A DNA stretch of 43,024 nucleotides from an uncultured Bacilli bacterium. GTDB taxonomy: Bacteria; Bacillota_I; Bacilli_A; RF39; UBA660. The position numbers were made by a program, and so were the translations under genes. The stretch spans positions 1-43,024 of the forward strand of contig CANQBL010000007.1 in assembly GCA_947589105.1 (NCBI GenBank). Direction: 5' to 3'. Under the pieces are notes generated by a model that worked only from the letters and a program-made list of their open reading frames with translations, did no database searches and had not been told where the DNA came from. Positions 1 through 8,934 of this stretch are shown piece by piece; the stretch's first letter is position 1, and each line of letters opens with the position of its first letter.

Positions 1-4
1 TATA

Positions 5-817
5 ATGAATATAATAAAAGTAATACAATATGTTTTTCTAGGAATAATTCAAGGTTTTACAGAACCAATACCAATTTCCTCAAGTGGACATCTTTTAATT
101 TTAAAAAATTTATTTAACTTTAATATGTTAAATGATATTAATTTTGAAATAGTTGTTAACTTTGGTTCTTTTTTAGCAATTATATTTTTGTTTAGAAAAG
201 AAATTATAAAAATAATAACTGATTTTTTTGAATTTATAAAAACTAAAAATGAATCTTATAAAGAAAATTATAAGTATGCTTGGCTAATTGTTGTTGGAAC
301 AATACCTGCAGGAGTATTTGGTATAATTTTAAAAGATAAAATAGATTTAATATCAAATAATGTAAAATTAGTAGGAATTGCTCTTTTAATAACATCATGT
401 GCACTATTCTTAATAAAAGATACAAAAGGAAAAAAAGAAAAAAAAGAAATAACCTTTTTTGATGCATTAGTAATTGGGCTATTTCAAGTAGTAGCTTTGT
501 TCCCAGGAATATCAAGAAGTGGTGCTACAGTAGTAGGTGCTATGACAAGGGATTTTAAAAGACAAGTAGCAGTAGATTATTCTTTTATGTTATATTTACC
601 TATTAGTCTAGCAACCATGATACTAGGGATAAAAGATTTAATTAATACTCCTAACTTTTCTAGTATGTTATTACCTTATACATTAGGTATGATAGCTAGT
701 ATGATAGTTACCTACTTTAGTGCCAAATGGTTTATAAACATAATGAAAAAAGGAAAACTTGGTTACTTTTCTATTTATTGCTTAATTGTTGGATTACTTG
801 TAATAATTTTTTTATAA
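5..817 (+). CDS. uppP: Undecaprenyl-diphosphatase (UppP/BacA family)
   Basis: Motifs GFTEPIPISSSGHL and PGISRSGATVVGAMTRDFKR; multi-TM protein. Confidence 0.93.
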   Translation: MNIIKVIQYVFLGIIQGFTEPIPISSSGHLLILKNLFNFNMLNDINFEIVVNFGSFLAIIFLFRKEIIKIITDFFEFIKTKNESYKENYKYAWLIVVGTIPAGVFGIILKDKIDLISNNVKLVGIALLITSCALFLIKDTKGKKEKKEITFFDALVIGLFQVVALFPGISRSGATVVGAMTRDFKRQVAVDYSFMLYLPISLATMILGIKDLINTPNFSSMLLPYTLGMIASMIVTYFSAKWFINIMKKGKLGYFSIYCLIVGLLVIIFL

Positions 818-844
818 AAAGAAGATTCATTTGAATCTTCTTTT
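817..844. terminator. Rho-independent terminator after uppP
   Basis: Inverted repeat AGAAGATTCA/TGAATCTTCT followed by TTTT, with A-run on the other side. Confidence 0.8.
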
Positions 845-945
845 CATATCAATAAACCTATTAACATTATAATTAATAAAACAACCACACAAATAACTAT
901 CTTTGTTATAACACTCTTTTTTTCTTTATCATTTAAACTATTCAT
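844..945 (-). CDS. Small single-TM membrane protein (33 aa)
   Basis: ATG at 945, TGA at 844-846; MNSLNDKEKKSVITKIVICVVVLLIIMLIGLLI; strong upstream RBS TGGAGGGTACT; below ORF-track length cutoff. Confidence 0.6.
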   Translation of the reverse strand: MNSLNDKEKKSVITKIVICVVVLLIIMLIGLLI

Positions 946-998
946 AGTACCCTCCATATTATGTTTTTATTTTATCATTATTTTTTTAAAACTTCAAC

Positions 999-1937
999 TT
1001 AAAGATGTAAAAGAAAATTTTCTAAACCAATCGTTTTATCTATCTTACCACTTTTTATTTCAAAGTCTAAATTGTGTAATTTTTTTAAAACATCAGATAA
1101 TTCATATATTAGATAATCTGCTTCTAAAGCAATTTTAACTCGATAAGGGTGAACCTTTAAAATATCAGCTATTTCACTGATTGTTTTTCCTCTAGAATTT
1201 AATAATTTTACTTGGTATGTTAATAAAAATTGATTAGCTAAAAGAGCGATAATTTTTATTGGTTCCTCTCCTATAATTATTAAATCATTATAACATTTAT
1301 ATACTTTATTATAATCTTTTTTCATTATTCCATCAGTTAATTCAAAAATATTATCCTTAAAACCTTTAGAGCAAATATCTTTAATATCTTGCATTAAAAT
1401 ATCTTTATCATTTTCTTTATATATAATCATTTTTTTAATTTCACTAATTAAAATATCAACGTTTTTACCTATATAATCAACAAAATAATTAGCTGTTTTA
1501 AAATCTATTTTATAACCACTTTCTTTAAATTCATTAATAACAAAATCTGGTAAATTTTTATCATCTATTTTACTTTTATTAATAACTTTTGCATTTTGTT
1601 TTAGTAATTTTACTATTTTTTTTCTTTCATCTAACTTATCACTAATTACCGTAAAAATAACAATATTATTATGACTAGAATCATTAATGTAATTAGATAA
1701 ATAATCTAAATCATGGTTTATGTTTACTTGATTTGTTGTTAAAAATAAAGCATTTTCGCCTATTAAAACTTTTTTATCATCAAATATGGATATACAAGAT
1801 GCATCATCTAATAACTCATCTATTTTACTTATAGATAAATCATAATTAATTACATCTTTAATAGTACCTGTTATTTTTTCTATCTCTCTTTTAATCAATC
1901 CATAATCATTACCATATATTAAATATAAATTATTCAT
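999..1937 (-). CDS. holA: DNA polymerase III subunit delta
   Basis: MNNLYLIYGNDYGLIKREIEK start, HolA-like architecture, position upstream of small ribosomal genes; start likely at MNNLY (1937). Confidence 0.8.
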   Translation of the reverse strand: MNNLYLIYGNDYGLIKREIEKITGTIKDVINYDLSISKIDELLDDASCISIFDDKKVLIGENALFLTTNQVNINHDLDYLSNYINDSSHNNIVIFTVISDKLDERKKIVKLLKQNAKVINKSKIDDKNLPDFVINEFKESGYKIDFKTANYFVDYIGKNVDILISEIKKMIIYKENDKDILMQDIKDICSKGFKDNIFELTDGIMKKDYNKVYKCYNDLIIIGEEPIKIIALLANQFLLTYQVKLLNSRGKTISEIADILKVHPYRVKIALEADYLIYELSDVLKKLHNLDFEIKSGKIDKTIGLENFLLHL

Positions 1938-1962
1938 TAATACCACCAAAATAATTATACAA

Positions 1963-1989
1963 TAAAAAAAGAAACTAAGCTAGTTTCTC
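1963..1989 (-). terminator. Terminator overlapping rplT stop codon
   Basis: Minus strand AGAAACTA-GCT-TAGTTTCT followed by T7; the TAG stop of rplT is inside the stem. Confidence 0.75.
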
Positions 1990-2532
1990 TAATAATTCTG
2001 CCTTTTTCATTGAAGTATACCCTTCAATATTCTTTTCTTTTGCTAATTTTTTTAATTCTGCTACGGTTAATTTTGATATATCTTCTTTTTTAGTAGTACT
2101 TTTCTTAGCTGGAGCTTCTTTTACTTCTTTTTTATCAGATTGTTTAACTGAAGCCTTGGCTTCTTTAGGCATTTTTCCTTCTAATGCATCTTTTGCAATT
2201 ATTACTAAATCAGTAAATGCTTTTGGTGAATCAATTGCAATTTCTGCAAGCATCTTACGGTTAACAGTTACACCAGCCTTTGCAAGCCCATTAATGAATC
2301 TTGAATAACTGATTTCGTTTTCACGACATGCAGCATTAATTCTAACAATCCATAACTTTCTAAAATTACGCTTGGTTTGTCTTCTATCTCTATATGCATA
2401 CATATATGAATGCATTACTTGTTCTTTTGCAGTTTTAAATAAGCGATGTTTACTTCCGAAATATCCCTTAGCTTCTTTTAATACTTTCTTACGACGTGCT
2501 TTAGTTGTAGCACCATTTTTTACTCTTGCCAT
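1975..2532 (-). CDS. rplT: 50S ribosomal protein L20 with C-terminal Rho-N/SAP-like extension
   Basis: [42 protein letters not shown]...[21 protein letters not shown]; extra ~65 aa tail ending [31 protein letters not shown]. Confidence 0.96.
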   Translation of the reverse strand: MARVKNGATTKARRKKVLKEAKGYFGSKHRLFKTAKEQVMHSYMYAYRDRRQTKRNFRKLWIVRINAACRENEISYSRFINGLAKAGVTVNRKMLAEIAIDSPKAFTDLVIIAKDALEGKMPKEAKASVKQSDKKEVKEAPAKKSTTKKEDISKLTVAELKKLAKEKNIEGYTSMKKAELLEKLA

Positions 2533-2559
2533 TTTTTATTCCTCCTTATTTACTTAAAA

Positions 2560-2763
2560 TTATAAAGTATCAATTATTCTCTTTAATCTATTTTTATCTG
2601 CTCCACTTAAATTAGACTTAGATCTTTTATTTCTATTATAAGCAGCATTTTTTGAACCAGTATTATGTCTTGAACCAGGATGACCAATCGTAATGGTTCC
2701 ACTTTGTCTAACATTTAATACCTTTTTAGTACCTTTATGAGTTTTTTGTGTTTTCTTTGCCAT
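2560..2763 (-). CDS. rpmI: 50S ribosomal protein L35
   Basis: Basic 67-aa protein between infC and rplT; HKGTKKVLNVRQSGTITIGHPGSRHNTGSKN. Confidence 0.9.
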   Translation of the reverse strand: MAKKTQKTHKGTKKVLNVRQSGTITIGHPGSRHNTGSKNAAYNRNKRSKSNLSGADKNRLKRIIDTL

Positions 2764-2787
2764 TTTTTATTCCTCCTATATTAAATT

Positions 2788-3315
2788 TTACTTATTTTTT
2801 ACTGGGTTAATCATAGCCAACATATTTCTTCCATCAAGTACTGGAGCATTTTCTAATACTCCCACATCACTTAATGCGTCAGCAAATTTTAGCAAAACTT
2901 CCTTGCCCTTATCAGTAAACTGCATTTCACGGCCTCTAAAACGGATAGTTAACTTAATTTTATGACCCTTTTCTAAATATTTTTTTGCATTATTTAATTT
3001 CGTATTAAAGTCATGCACATCAATGTTTGGTGACAAACGATATTCTTTTGTTTCTGCATTATTTTCCTTTTGTTTTTTTTGGGACTCTTTTAGTTTCTTT
3101 TTCTTTTCATACTTAAACTTATTATAGTCCATTAACTTACATACTGGATTTTCTGCTTTATCATTGATTAAAACCAAATCAAATCCAGCATAAGATGCAA
3201 GTGTTAATGCCTCATCCTTTGATTTAATACCTAATTGTTCACCATTTGGTCCAATTACAAGCATTTGTTTTGCTCTTATTTGCTCATTAATTGGCATATC
3301 TTTTTCCTTTGCTAT
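2788..3315 (-). CDS. infC: Translation initiation factor IF-3 (probable ATA start at 3313-3315; ORF track ATG at 3297)
   Basis: INEQIRAKQMLVIGPNGEQLGIKSKDEAL...DHDFNTKL-like IF-3 sequence; GGAGG lies 9 nt upstream of in-frame ATA-GCA-AAG-GAA-AAA-GAT-ATG. Confidence 0.93.
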   Translation of the reverse strand: MAKEKDMPINEQIRAKQMLVIGPNGEQLGIKSKDEALTLASYAGFDLVLINDKAENPVCKLMDYNKFKYEKKKKLKESQKKQKENNAETKEYRLSPNIDVHDFNTKLNNAKKYLEKGHKIKLTIRFRGREMQFTDKGKEVLLKFADALSDVGVLENAPVLDGRNMLAMINPVKNK

Positions 3316-3331
3316 ATTAAAGCACCTCCAT

Positions 3332-3363
3332 AAAAAAAGTGAATACGAGATTAGTATTCACCT
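3332..3363 (-). promoter_or_regulatory. Leader terminator/attenuator hairpin immediately upstream of infC
   Basis: Minus strand GTGAATAC-TAATCTC-GTATTCAC then T7, directly before GGAGG of infC. Confidence 0.7.
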
Positions 3364-3533
3364 TAAAAAACGCTTAAATATATGTTAATTCTAAAGCTGG
3401 CGTTTAACCCATTACTATTTGTAATCGGGTGAGATAAATACAATCTTCTTTCCTTCATATCAAAATTACTCAAATAGTATACAACATATTTTATGATTTG
3501 TAAAGCTTTTTATAACAATATATAACTACCCAA

Positions 3534-4154
3534 CTATCTTAACTTATTAATTTGCTTATTATAATTATCAGAATTAGTTACAAAAGAGCCTGATACAACC
3601 ATATCACATCCAGCATACTTACATAGTTCTATAGTCTTATCGTTTACCCCTCCATCAATGCTAATCATAAGATCACTAGGAGCTATTTTCTTAATACTTT
3701 TTATTTTCTCTACTACATCCTCTTTAAAACTTTGCCCACCTAAACCAGGAGTTACACTCATGAATAAAACTAAATCTATATCATTTAGATACTTAGTAAG
3801 TTTTGAAATATCTGTTTCAGGATTAATTGCTAATCCAACTTTAATACCAAGTGACTTAACGTAATCAATAAGTTCATAATCCTTAATAATTTCAACGTGG
3901 AAAGTTAAATATTCTGGCATTAATTGTGCATACTTTTTTACCGTATCGTAATCATCTACCATTAAATGTACATCTAAAGGTTTAGTACTAACTAACTTAA
4001 CATCCTTTAATACCTCAATCGGAAATTTTTTGTCAAAAACAAATTTTCCATCCATTACATCAATATGCAAAAAATCCGCGGTAGACTCATTTACCTTTTT
4101 AACAGCATTTATAAGCCTATCATAAACACTTAATACTGATACTGATACTTTCAT
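3534..4154 (-). CDS. rpe: Ribulose-phosphate 3-epimerase
   Basis: MKVSVSVLS..., LHIDVMDGKFV, SVTPGLGGQSFKED, SIDGGVN. Confidence 0.93.
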   Translation of the reverse strand: MKVSVSVLSVYDRLINAVKKVNESTADFLHIDVMDGKFVFDKKFPIEVLKDVKLVSTKPLDVHLMVDDYDTVKKYAQLMPEYLTFHVEIIKDYELIDYVKSLGIKVGLAINPETDISKLTKYLNDIDLVLFMSVTPGLGGQSFKEDVVEKIKSIKKIAPSDLMISIDGGVNDKTIELCKYAGCDMVVSGSFVTNSDNYNKQINKLR

Positions 4155-4157
4155 ACT

Positions 4158-5000
4158 TTACCTCTTATTAATATTTATCTCATCAATAAATTTCACGTAA
4201 TTTTCATATCGTGATTTTAATATTTTTCCTTCTTCTACAAGTTCTTTTACATAACATCCATCTTCTTTTACATGAATACAATCTTGATATTTACATTTAT
4301 CTTCATTTTCATAAAACTCAATAAAATTATCTTTAATATCTTTTTTATCCATTCCAATAAAATCAAGGGATGAAAAACCAGGAGTATCTGCGACTAAACC
4401 ACCTTCTATATCAAGTAATTCAACATGCCTAGTGGTATGTCTTCCCCTTCCCAAAGCCTTTGATATTTCTCCAGTTGGAAGATTTAATTCAGTTTTTAAC
4501 TTATTTAACAAAGAAGATTTACCCACTCCTGTTTGACCTGTTAGAACACTTAATTTTTCCTTCATAATCTTTTTAATGTTCAACAATTCATTATTTATAT
4601 ATACTTCATATCCTATTTTTTTATAATAATTAATAATATAATCTATTTTTTTTGTATCTTTTAATAAATCATACTTTGTAAAACAAATAACTGGTTTAAT
4701 ATTATTATACTCTATTACAACTAGCATCTTATCAAGTAAATTACTTGAAAAATCAGGCTGTTTACAACTTACTAATATTATTGCCTGATCTACGTTTGTA
4801 ATAGGAGGTCTTATTAGTTCGTTTTTTCTTGGAAGAATTTTAGTTATGACGTTATTATCAGTATCAACTTCTACCATATCTCCAACCAAAGGAGTTATCT
4901 TAAGATATTTAAACTTACCAATACAAGAGCACTCATATAACTTATCTTTTATTTCAACAGTCCATTTATTACTTATTAATTTTATTACTCTACCAACCAT
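4158..5000 (-). CDS. rsgA: Ribosome small subunit-dependent GTPase A
   Basis: TGQTGVGKSSLLN, circularly permuted GTPase, DTPGFSSLDF, C-terminal Cys/His zinc motif CKYQDCIHVKEDGC. Confidence 0.95.
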   Translation of the reverse strand: MVGRVIKLISNKWTVEIKDKLYECSCIGKFKYLKITPLVGDMVEVDTDNNVITKILPRKNELIRPPITNVDQAIILVSCKQPDFSSNLLDKMLVVIEYNNIKPVICFTKYDLLKDTKKIDYIINYYKKIGYEVYINNELLNIKKIMKEKLSVLTGQTGVGKSSLLNKLKTELNLPTGEISKALGRGRHTTRHVELLDIEGGLVADTPGFSSLDFIGMDKKDIKDNFIEFYENEDKCKYQDCIHVKEDGCYVKELVEEGKILKSRYENYVKFIDEININKR

Positions 5001-6760
5001 TATTCACCATCATTTTCATTATTTTCACTTTGTTGTGTAGTTGGAGCTTTAGTAGTAGTTGTTGTGGGTTGTTCTTTTGATACAACAATTTTAAATGTAA
5101 CATTTTCAAATATTTCTTCACCTGCTTTTGGAGATTGAGCAAGAACCACATTCGCTGGAACCTCATTTGTTTCTTTATAAGTAACTTTAAGAGTAAGTCC
5201 ATATTTTTCACAAAACTCAGTTGCTCTTTCTAAAGTCCAAGCATCGGTTACCATATCTGGATAAGTAGATAGTATTTTAGGAATATATAAAGTTATATTT
5301 TGTCCTGAGGTAACCTTTTCTCCTTTTTTAATACTTTGTTCAATTATAAGTTGTTCTTTCCCTTCATACTTAACAGCTTCCGTAACCTCTTTTTCCTCAA
5401 TTTCTACTTTTATTCCTTCTAATTCAAGTTTAGCTTTTACTTCATAAACATTTTGTCCAACATAATCTTCAATCAAGATTTTTTTAGAACCAGAAGAATA
5501 ATAAATTGTTATCGTACTTCCTTTTTTAACATATCTATTTTTACTAGGTTCTGTTTCAATTACTAAGTTTGCATCTATTTCATCACTTGATTTTTTCCTA
5601 GAACTAATTTTAAACCCAGCTTTTTTTATCATTTCTTCTGCCTTAGATATTTCCATTCCATATATATCAGGCACTCTTATTTCCTCTGATTCTGTTAGCT
5701 TTGGTAAAAGTATTATAATAAACATCATCAAACAAGCAAAACCACCAATTATGCAACTAATAATAATCATTTTCTTTTTATTAGATTTTTCTATTTTATC
5801 TTCTTCTGTTATCTGTTTTGCCACCGGCTTTTCTTCATTAACCTCTTTTTTTTCTTCTTTTAATACATTTATGGTTTTAGTATCTGAAAAATCAGTTTCA
5901 GGATATTTAAATGTTATTTTTTCTTCATCTTGTCTTTCAGCATCTAAAGAAGTTTTTATATCTTCCGCCATTTGTCTTACGTCACGATATCTATTCTTAG
6001 GATTTTTAGCTGAAGCTTTTAGTATTATATTCTCAATTGATTGAGGCACGACAGGATTAAGTTCTCTTACGCTAGGCAAAGGTTCCTTCATATGTTTTAA
6101 AGCAATCTCAACCGCGCTATCTCCTTTAAATGGCATTTTACCAGTTAACATTTCAAACATAAGTATTCCAAGGGAATATATATCACTTCTTATTGTAGAA
6201 CCTTTACCACTAGCTTGTTCTGGAGGTAAATAATGAACACTTCCCATAACAGAATTAGTTTGTGTTAATTCCACACTATTAAGGGCCATTGCTATGCCAA
6301 AATCCGTTATTTTAACTAAACCACTTTCCTTAATCATTATATTTTGAGGTTTAATATCCCTATGGATTATATATGAATCATGAGCACTAGCAAGAGCATC
6401 TAATAGCTGAAGCATGATGTCTATTGTTTCTGGTAAAGTCAAAACTCCCCTTTTCTTTATTAATTGTTTTAATGTTTTACCCTCGATATACTCCATTACT
6501 ATATAAAAATTACCATCATCTTCTCCAACGTCGTATATTTCAACTATATTAGGATGAGATAAAGAAGATGCTGATAAAGCCTCTCTTTGAAATCTTCTAA
6601 CGAATTTTTCATCACCGGATAAATCTCCTCTTAATACTTTAACTGCAACTTTTCTATCTAATATAGTATCTGTAGCTAAATAAACATTAGCCATTCCACC
6701 TTCACCAATTAATTTTTCTATTTCATAGCGATCATTTATTTTTTGTCCTGTTATAATCAC
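5000..6760 (-). CDS. prkC: PASTA-domain Ser/Thr protein kinase (PrkC type)
   Basis: GEGGMANVYLATD, HRDIKPQNIM, DFGIA; TM segment followed by PASTA repeats. Confidence 0.95.
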   Translation of the reverse strand: MIITGQKINDRYEIEKLIGEGGMANVYLATDTILDRKVAVKVLRGDLSGDEKFVRRFQREALSASSLSHPNIVEIYDVGEDDGNFYIVMEYIEGKTLKQLIKKRGVLTLPETIDIMLQLLDALASAHDSYIIHRDIKPQNIMIKESGLVKITDFGIAMALNSVELTQTNSVMGSVHYLPPEQASGKGSTIRSDIYSLGILMFEMLTGKMPFKGDSAVEIALKHMKEPLPSVRELNPVVPQSIENIILKASAKNPKNRYRDVRQMAEDIKTSLDAERQDEEKITFKYPETDFSDTKTINVLKEEKKEVNEEKPVAKQITEEDKIEKSNKKKMIIISCIIGGFACLMMFIIILLPKLTESEEIRVPDIYGMEISKAEEMIKKAGFKISSRKKSSDEIDANLVIETEPSKNRYVKKGSTITIYYSSGSKKILIEDYVGQNVYEVKAKLELEGIKVEIEEKEVTEAVKYEGKEQLIIEQSIKKGEKVTSGQNITLYIPKILSTYPDMVTDAWTLERATEFCEKYGLTLKVTYKETNEVPANVVLAQSPKAGEEIFENVTFKIVVSKEQPTTTTTKAPTTQQSENNENDGE

Positions 6761-7500
6761 CTAACCTCACCACTTTCTTTTTCCAAATACGCGATGGATA
6801 CATTATCAGTACCACCCCTTAAATTACTCTTTCTTATTAATTTAACTATTTTTTCCTCCGTAGTTAACTCACTATTTAAAACTTTTTCTATTTGATCTTT
6901 AGTAAGCATATTAGTAAGTCCATCACTACATAAAAGAATTGCATCACATTCAGTATCAACATCAAAAATATCAACATCTATTGGATTATTTGCACCAAGA
7001 GCCCTCATTAAAACGTTCTTTCTAGGATGATTTTCAGCTTCTTCAGGGGTAAGTTCACCAGTTTCAACTAGTAAATTAACAAGGGTATGATCCTTGGTAA
7101 CTTTATACAAAACCTTCTTTTTCATTACAAATCCAGAAGAATCTCCAACGTTTGCAAATAATATATAATTTTCAGTTATTACTGACAAAACAAGGGTTGT
7201 TCCCATTCCTTTACTTTCAGGAAATTCATCCGTGTATTTAAAAATCGACTCGTTAAGATCACTTACATTTTTTCTTATCCAATTTACTGCTTCTTGTTTT
7301 TCTCCAATAGATTCCAAGGTTTTAAATTTATCGGTAAGACCATTAACAACTATGGATGAAGCTATTTCTCCAGCCTTATGACCACCCATACCATCAGCAA
7401 CCACCATTAAGTATTCTCCAGTTAAATTTTTTACAATCATTACGGAATCTTCGTTATGAGTTCTAACTTTTCCTGTATCTGTTATATAATATGATTTCAT
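6757..7500 (-). CDS. prpC: PP2C-family protein phosphatase (PrpC/Stp)
   Basis: TDTGKVRTHNEDSV, VADGMGGHKAGEIAS, GDSSGF, CSDGLTNM, GGTDNVS. Confidence 0.94.
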   Translation of the reverse strand: MKSYYITDTGKVRTHNEDSVMIVKNLTGEYLMVVADGMGGHKAGEIASSIVVNGLTDKFKTLESIGEKQEAVNWIRKNVSDLNESIFKYTDEFPESKGMGTTLVLSVITENYILFANVGDSSGFVMKKKVLYKVTKDHTLVNLLVETGELTPEEAENHPRKNVLMRALGANNPIDVDIFDVDTECDAILLCSDGLTNMLTKDQIEKVLNSELTTEEKIVKLIRKSNLRGGTDNVSIAYLEKESGEVR

Positions 7501-7509
7501 ACCCTTCGC

Positions 7510-8535
7510 TCACTTTCTGGTAATTTGTTGGCTTCTTAATTGTCCACACGCTGCAGACACTTTAGAACCAAACTCTCGCCTTATTGTTACGTTTATGCTA
7601 TTCTTTTTTAATATATCATAAAATTTGTTAATTGTCACTTTTTTACTAGGTTTATACTTTATGTTACTTGTTTCATTATATGGAATTAAATTAACATAAC
7701 AATTTATACCCTTTAATAATTTAACTAATTCTTTAGCACAATCTTCACTATCATTAACCCCATTTAATAAAATATATTCAAAAGTAATTCTTCTATTTGT
7801 TACTTTTATATATTCTTTAACACTAGAAATTATTTCTTCTATATTATAAACCTTATTAATTGGCATTATATTACTTCTTATTTCATTATTTGGTGCATGC
7901 AAACTTATTGCTAAATTTACACCCGTTTTTTCTTCCATAAATTTTTTTATTTTAGGAACTATACCACAAGTAGATATAGTAATATGCCTTATTCCAATAT
8001 TTATTCCCTTTGGATCATTTATTATTTTAATAAAACGCATTACATTATCATAATTGTCAAAAGGTTCTCCGATTCCCATTAAAACAACATGACTTATTCG
8101 ATCTTTTATATCTTCTTCTACTTTAAGTACTTGTTCTACAAGTTCAAACGCATAAAGATTTCTAGCTTTTTTTAACCTTCCACTTTCGCAAAAAGAGCAA
8201 CCCATATTACAGCCAACCTGACTAGAAACACATATGCTATTACCATAATCATGTTTCATTAATACTGCTTCAATTATATTGCCATCATAAAGTTCAAATA
8301 AGTATTTTTTTACATCAACATCTTCTTGTTTTTTTATTAATTTTAGTTCATCTATTTTAAAATTTTCACTTAAAAATTTTGTCAATGTTTTTTTTAAGTT
8401 TGTCATTTTTTCAAACGATTTAACTCTTTTAACATAAAGCCACTGAAAAACCTGACTAGCTCTATATTTAGTTTCTCCTATCTCTTCAAAATAGTTTATT
8501 AAATCTACTAAAGGATAATCGTAAATACTTTTCAT
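7510..8535 (-). CDS. rlmN: 23S rRNA (adenine2503-C2)-methyltransferase
   Basis: Radical SAM motif CNMGCSFCESG; GEPFDNYDNV; FGSKVSAACGQLR. Confidence 0.95.
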   Translation of the reverse strand: MKSIYDYPLVDLINYFEEIGETKYRASQVFQWLYVKRVKSFEKMTNLKKTLTKFLSENFKIDELKLIKKQEDVDVKKYLFELYDGNIIEAVLMKHDYGNSICVSSQVGCNMGCSFCESGRLKKARNLYAFELVEQVLKVEEDIKDRISHVVLMGIGEPFDNYDNVMRFIKIINDPKGINIGIRHITISTCGIVPKIKKFMEEKTGVNLAISLHAPNNEIRSNIMPINKVYNIEEIISSVKEYIKVTNRRITFEYILLNGVNDSEDCAKELVKLLKGINCYVNLIPYNETSNIKYKPSKKVTINKFYDILKKNSINVTIRREFGSKVSAACGQLRSQQITRK

Positions 8536-8703
8536 AAAAATCTCCTTAACTAATAATAATTATACCAAATATATAGATAAAGGTTAATAAAATTATGGCA
8601 AATATAATTTAATAACCAATCTAATTATAACAACCTTTACATTATTTGATATAAAAAGAATATTTTAAATTAAATTAGAAATAATATTAATGGAGGTAAT
8701 AAA

Positions 8704-8871
8704 ATGGATGAGAATAATAAATCTATAAAGTGTGATGTTTCATCTTGTAAATATAATGATAATACAGATAAATATTGTACGTTAAATGAAATTAAAGTAA
8801 GTTGTACATGCGATAATTGTAACGCACATAAAAAAGAAACAATTTGTGATAGTTTTAAAGAAAGAAAATAA
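8704..8871 (+). CDS. Cysteine-rich small protein, DUF1540-like (55 aa)
   Basis: MDENNKSIKCDVSSCKYNDNTDKYCTLNEIKVSCTCDNCNAHKKETICDSFKERK; RBS ATGGAGGT; below ORF-track cutoff. Confidence 0.75.
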   Translation: MDENNKSIKCDVSSCKYNDNTDKYCTLNEIKVSCTCDNCNAHKKETICDSFKERK

Positions 8872-8884
8872 TCTATAAAAACAA

Positions 8885-8913
8885 AAACATGCTAACCAAA
8901 TAGCATGTTTTTA
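8885..8913. terminator. Bidirectional terminator between DUF1540-like gene and fmt
   Basis: AAAACATGCTA...TAGCATGTTTTT inverted repeat. Confidence 0.75.
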
Positions 8914-8934
8914 AATATTTAATAAAAAAGAAAA

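Noticed and set aside
243-515. Minus-strand 90-aa Leu/Phe-rich ORF
   Set aside because: Fully antisense to uppP, with composition expected from antisense AT-rich coding DNA.
4990-5211. Minus-strand 73-aa ORF overlapping prkC in another frame
   Set aside because: Shadow ORF within the prkC C-terminus; no independent support.
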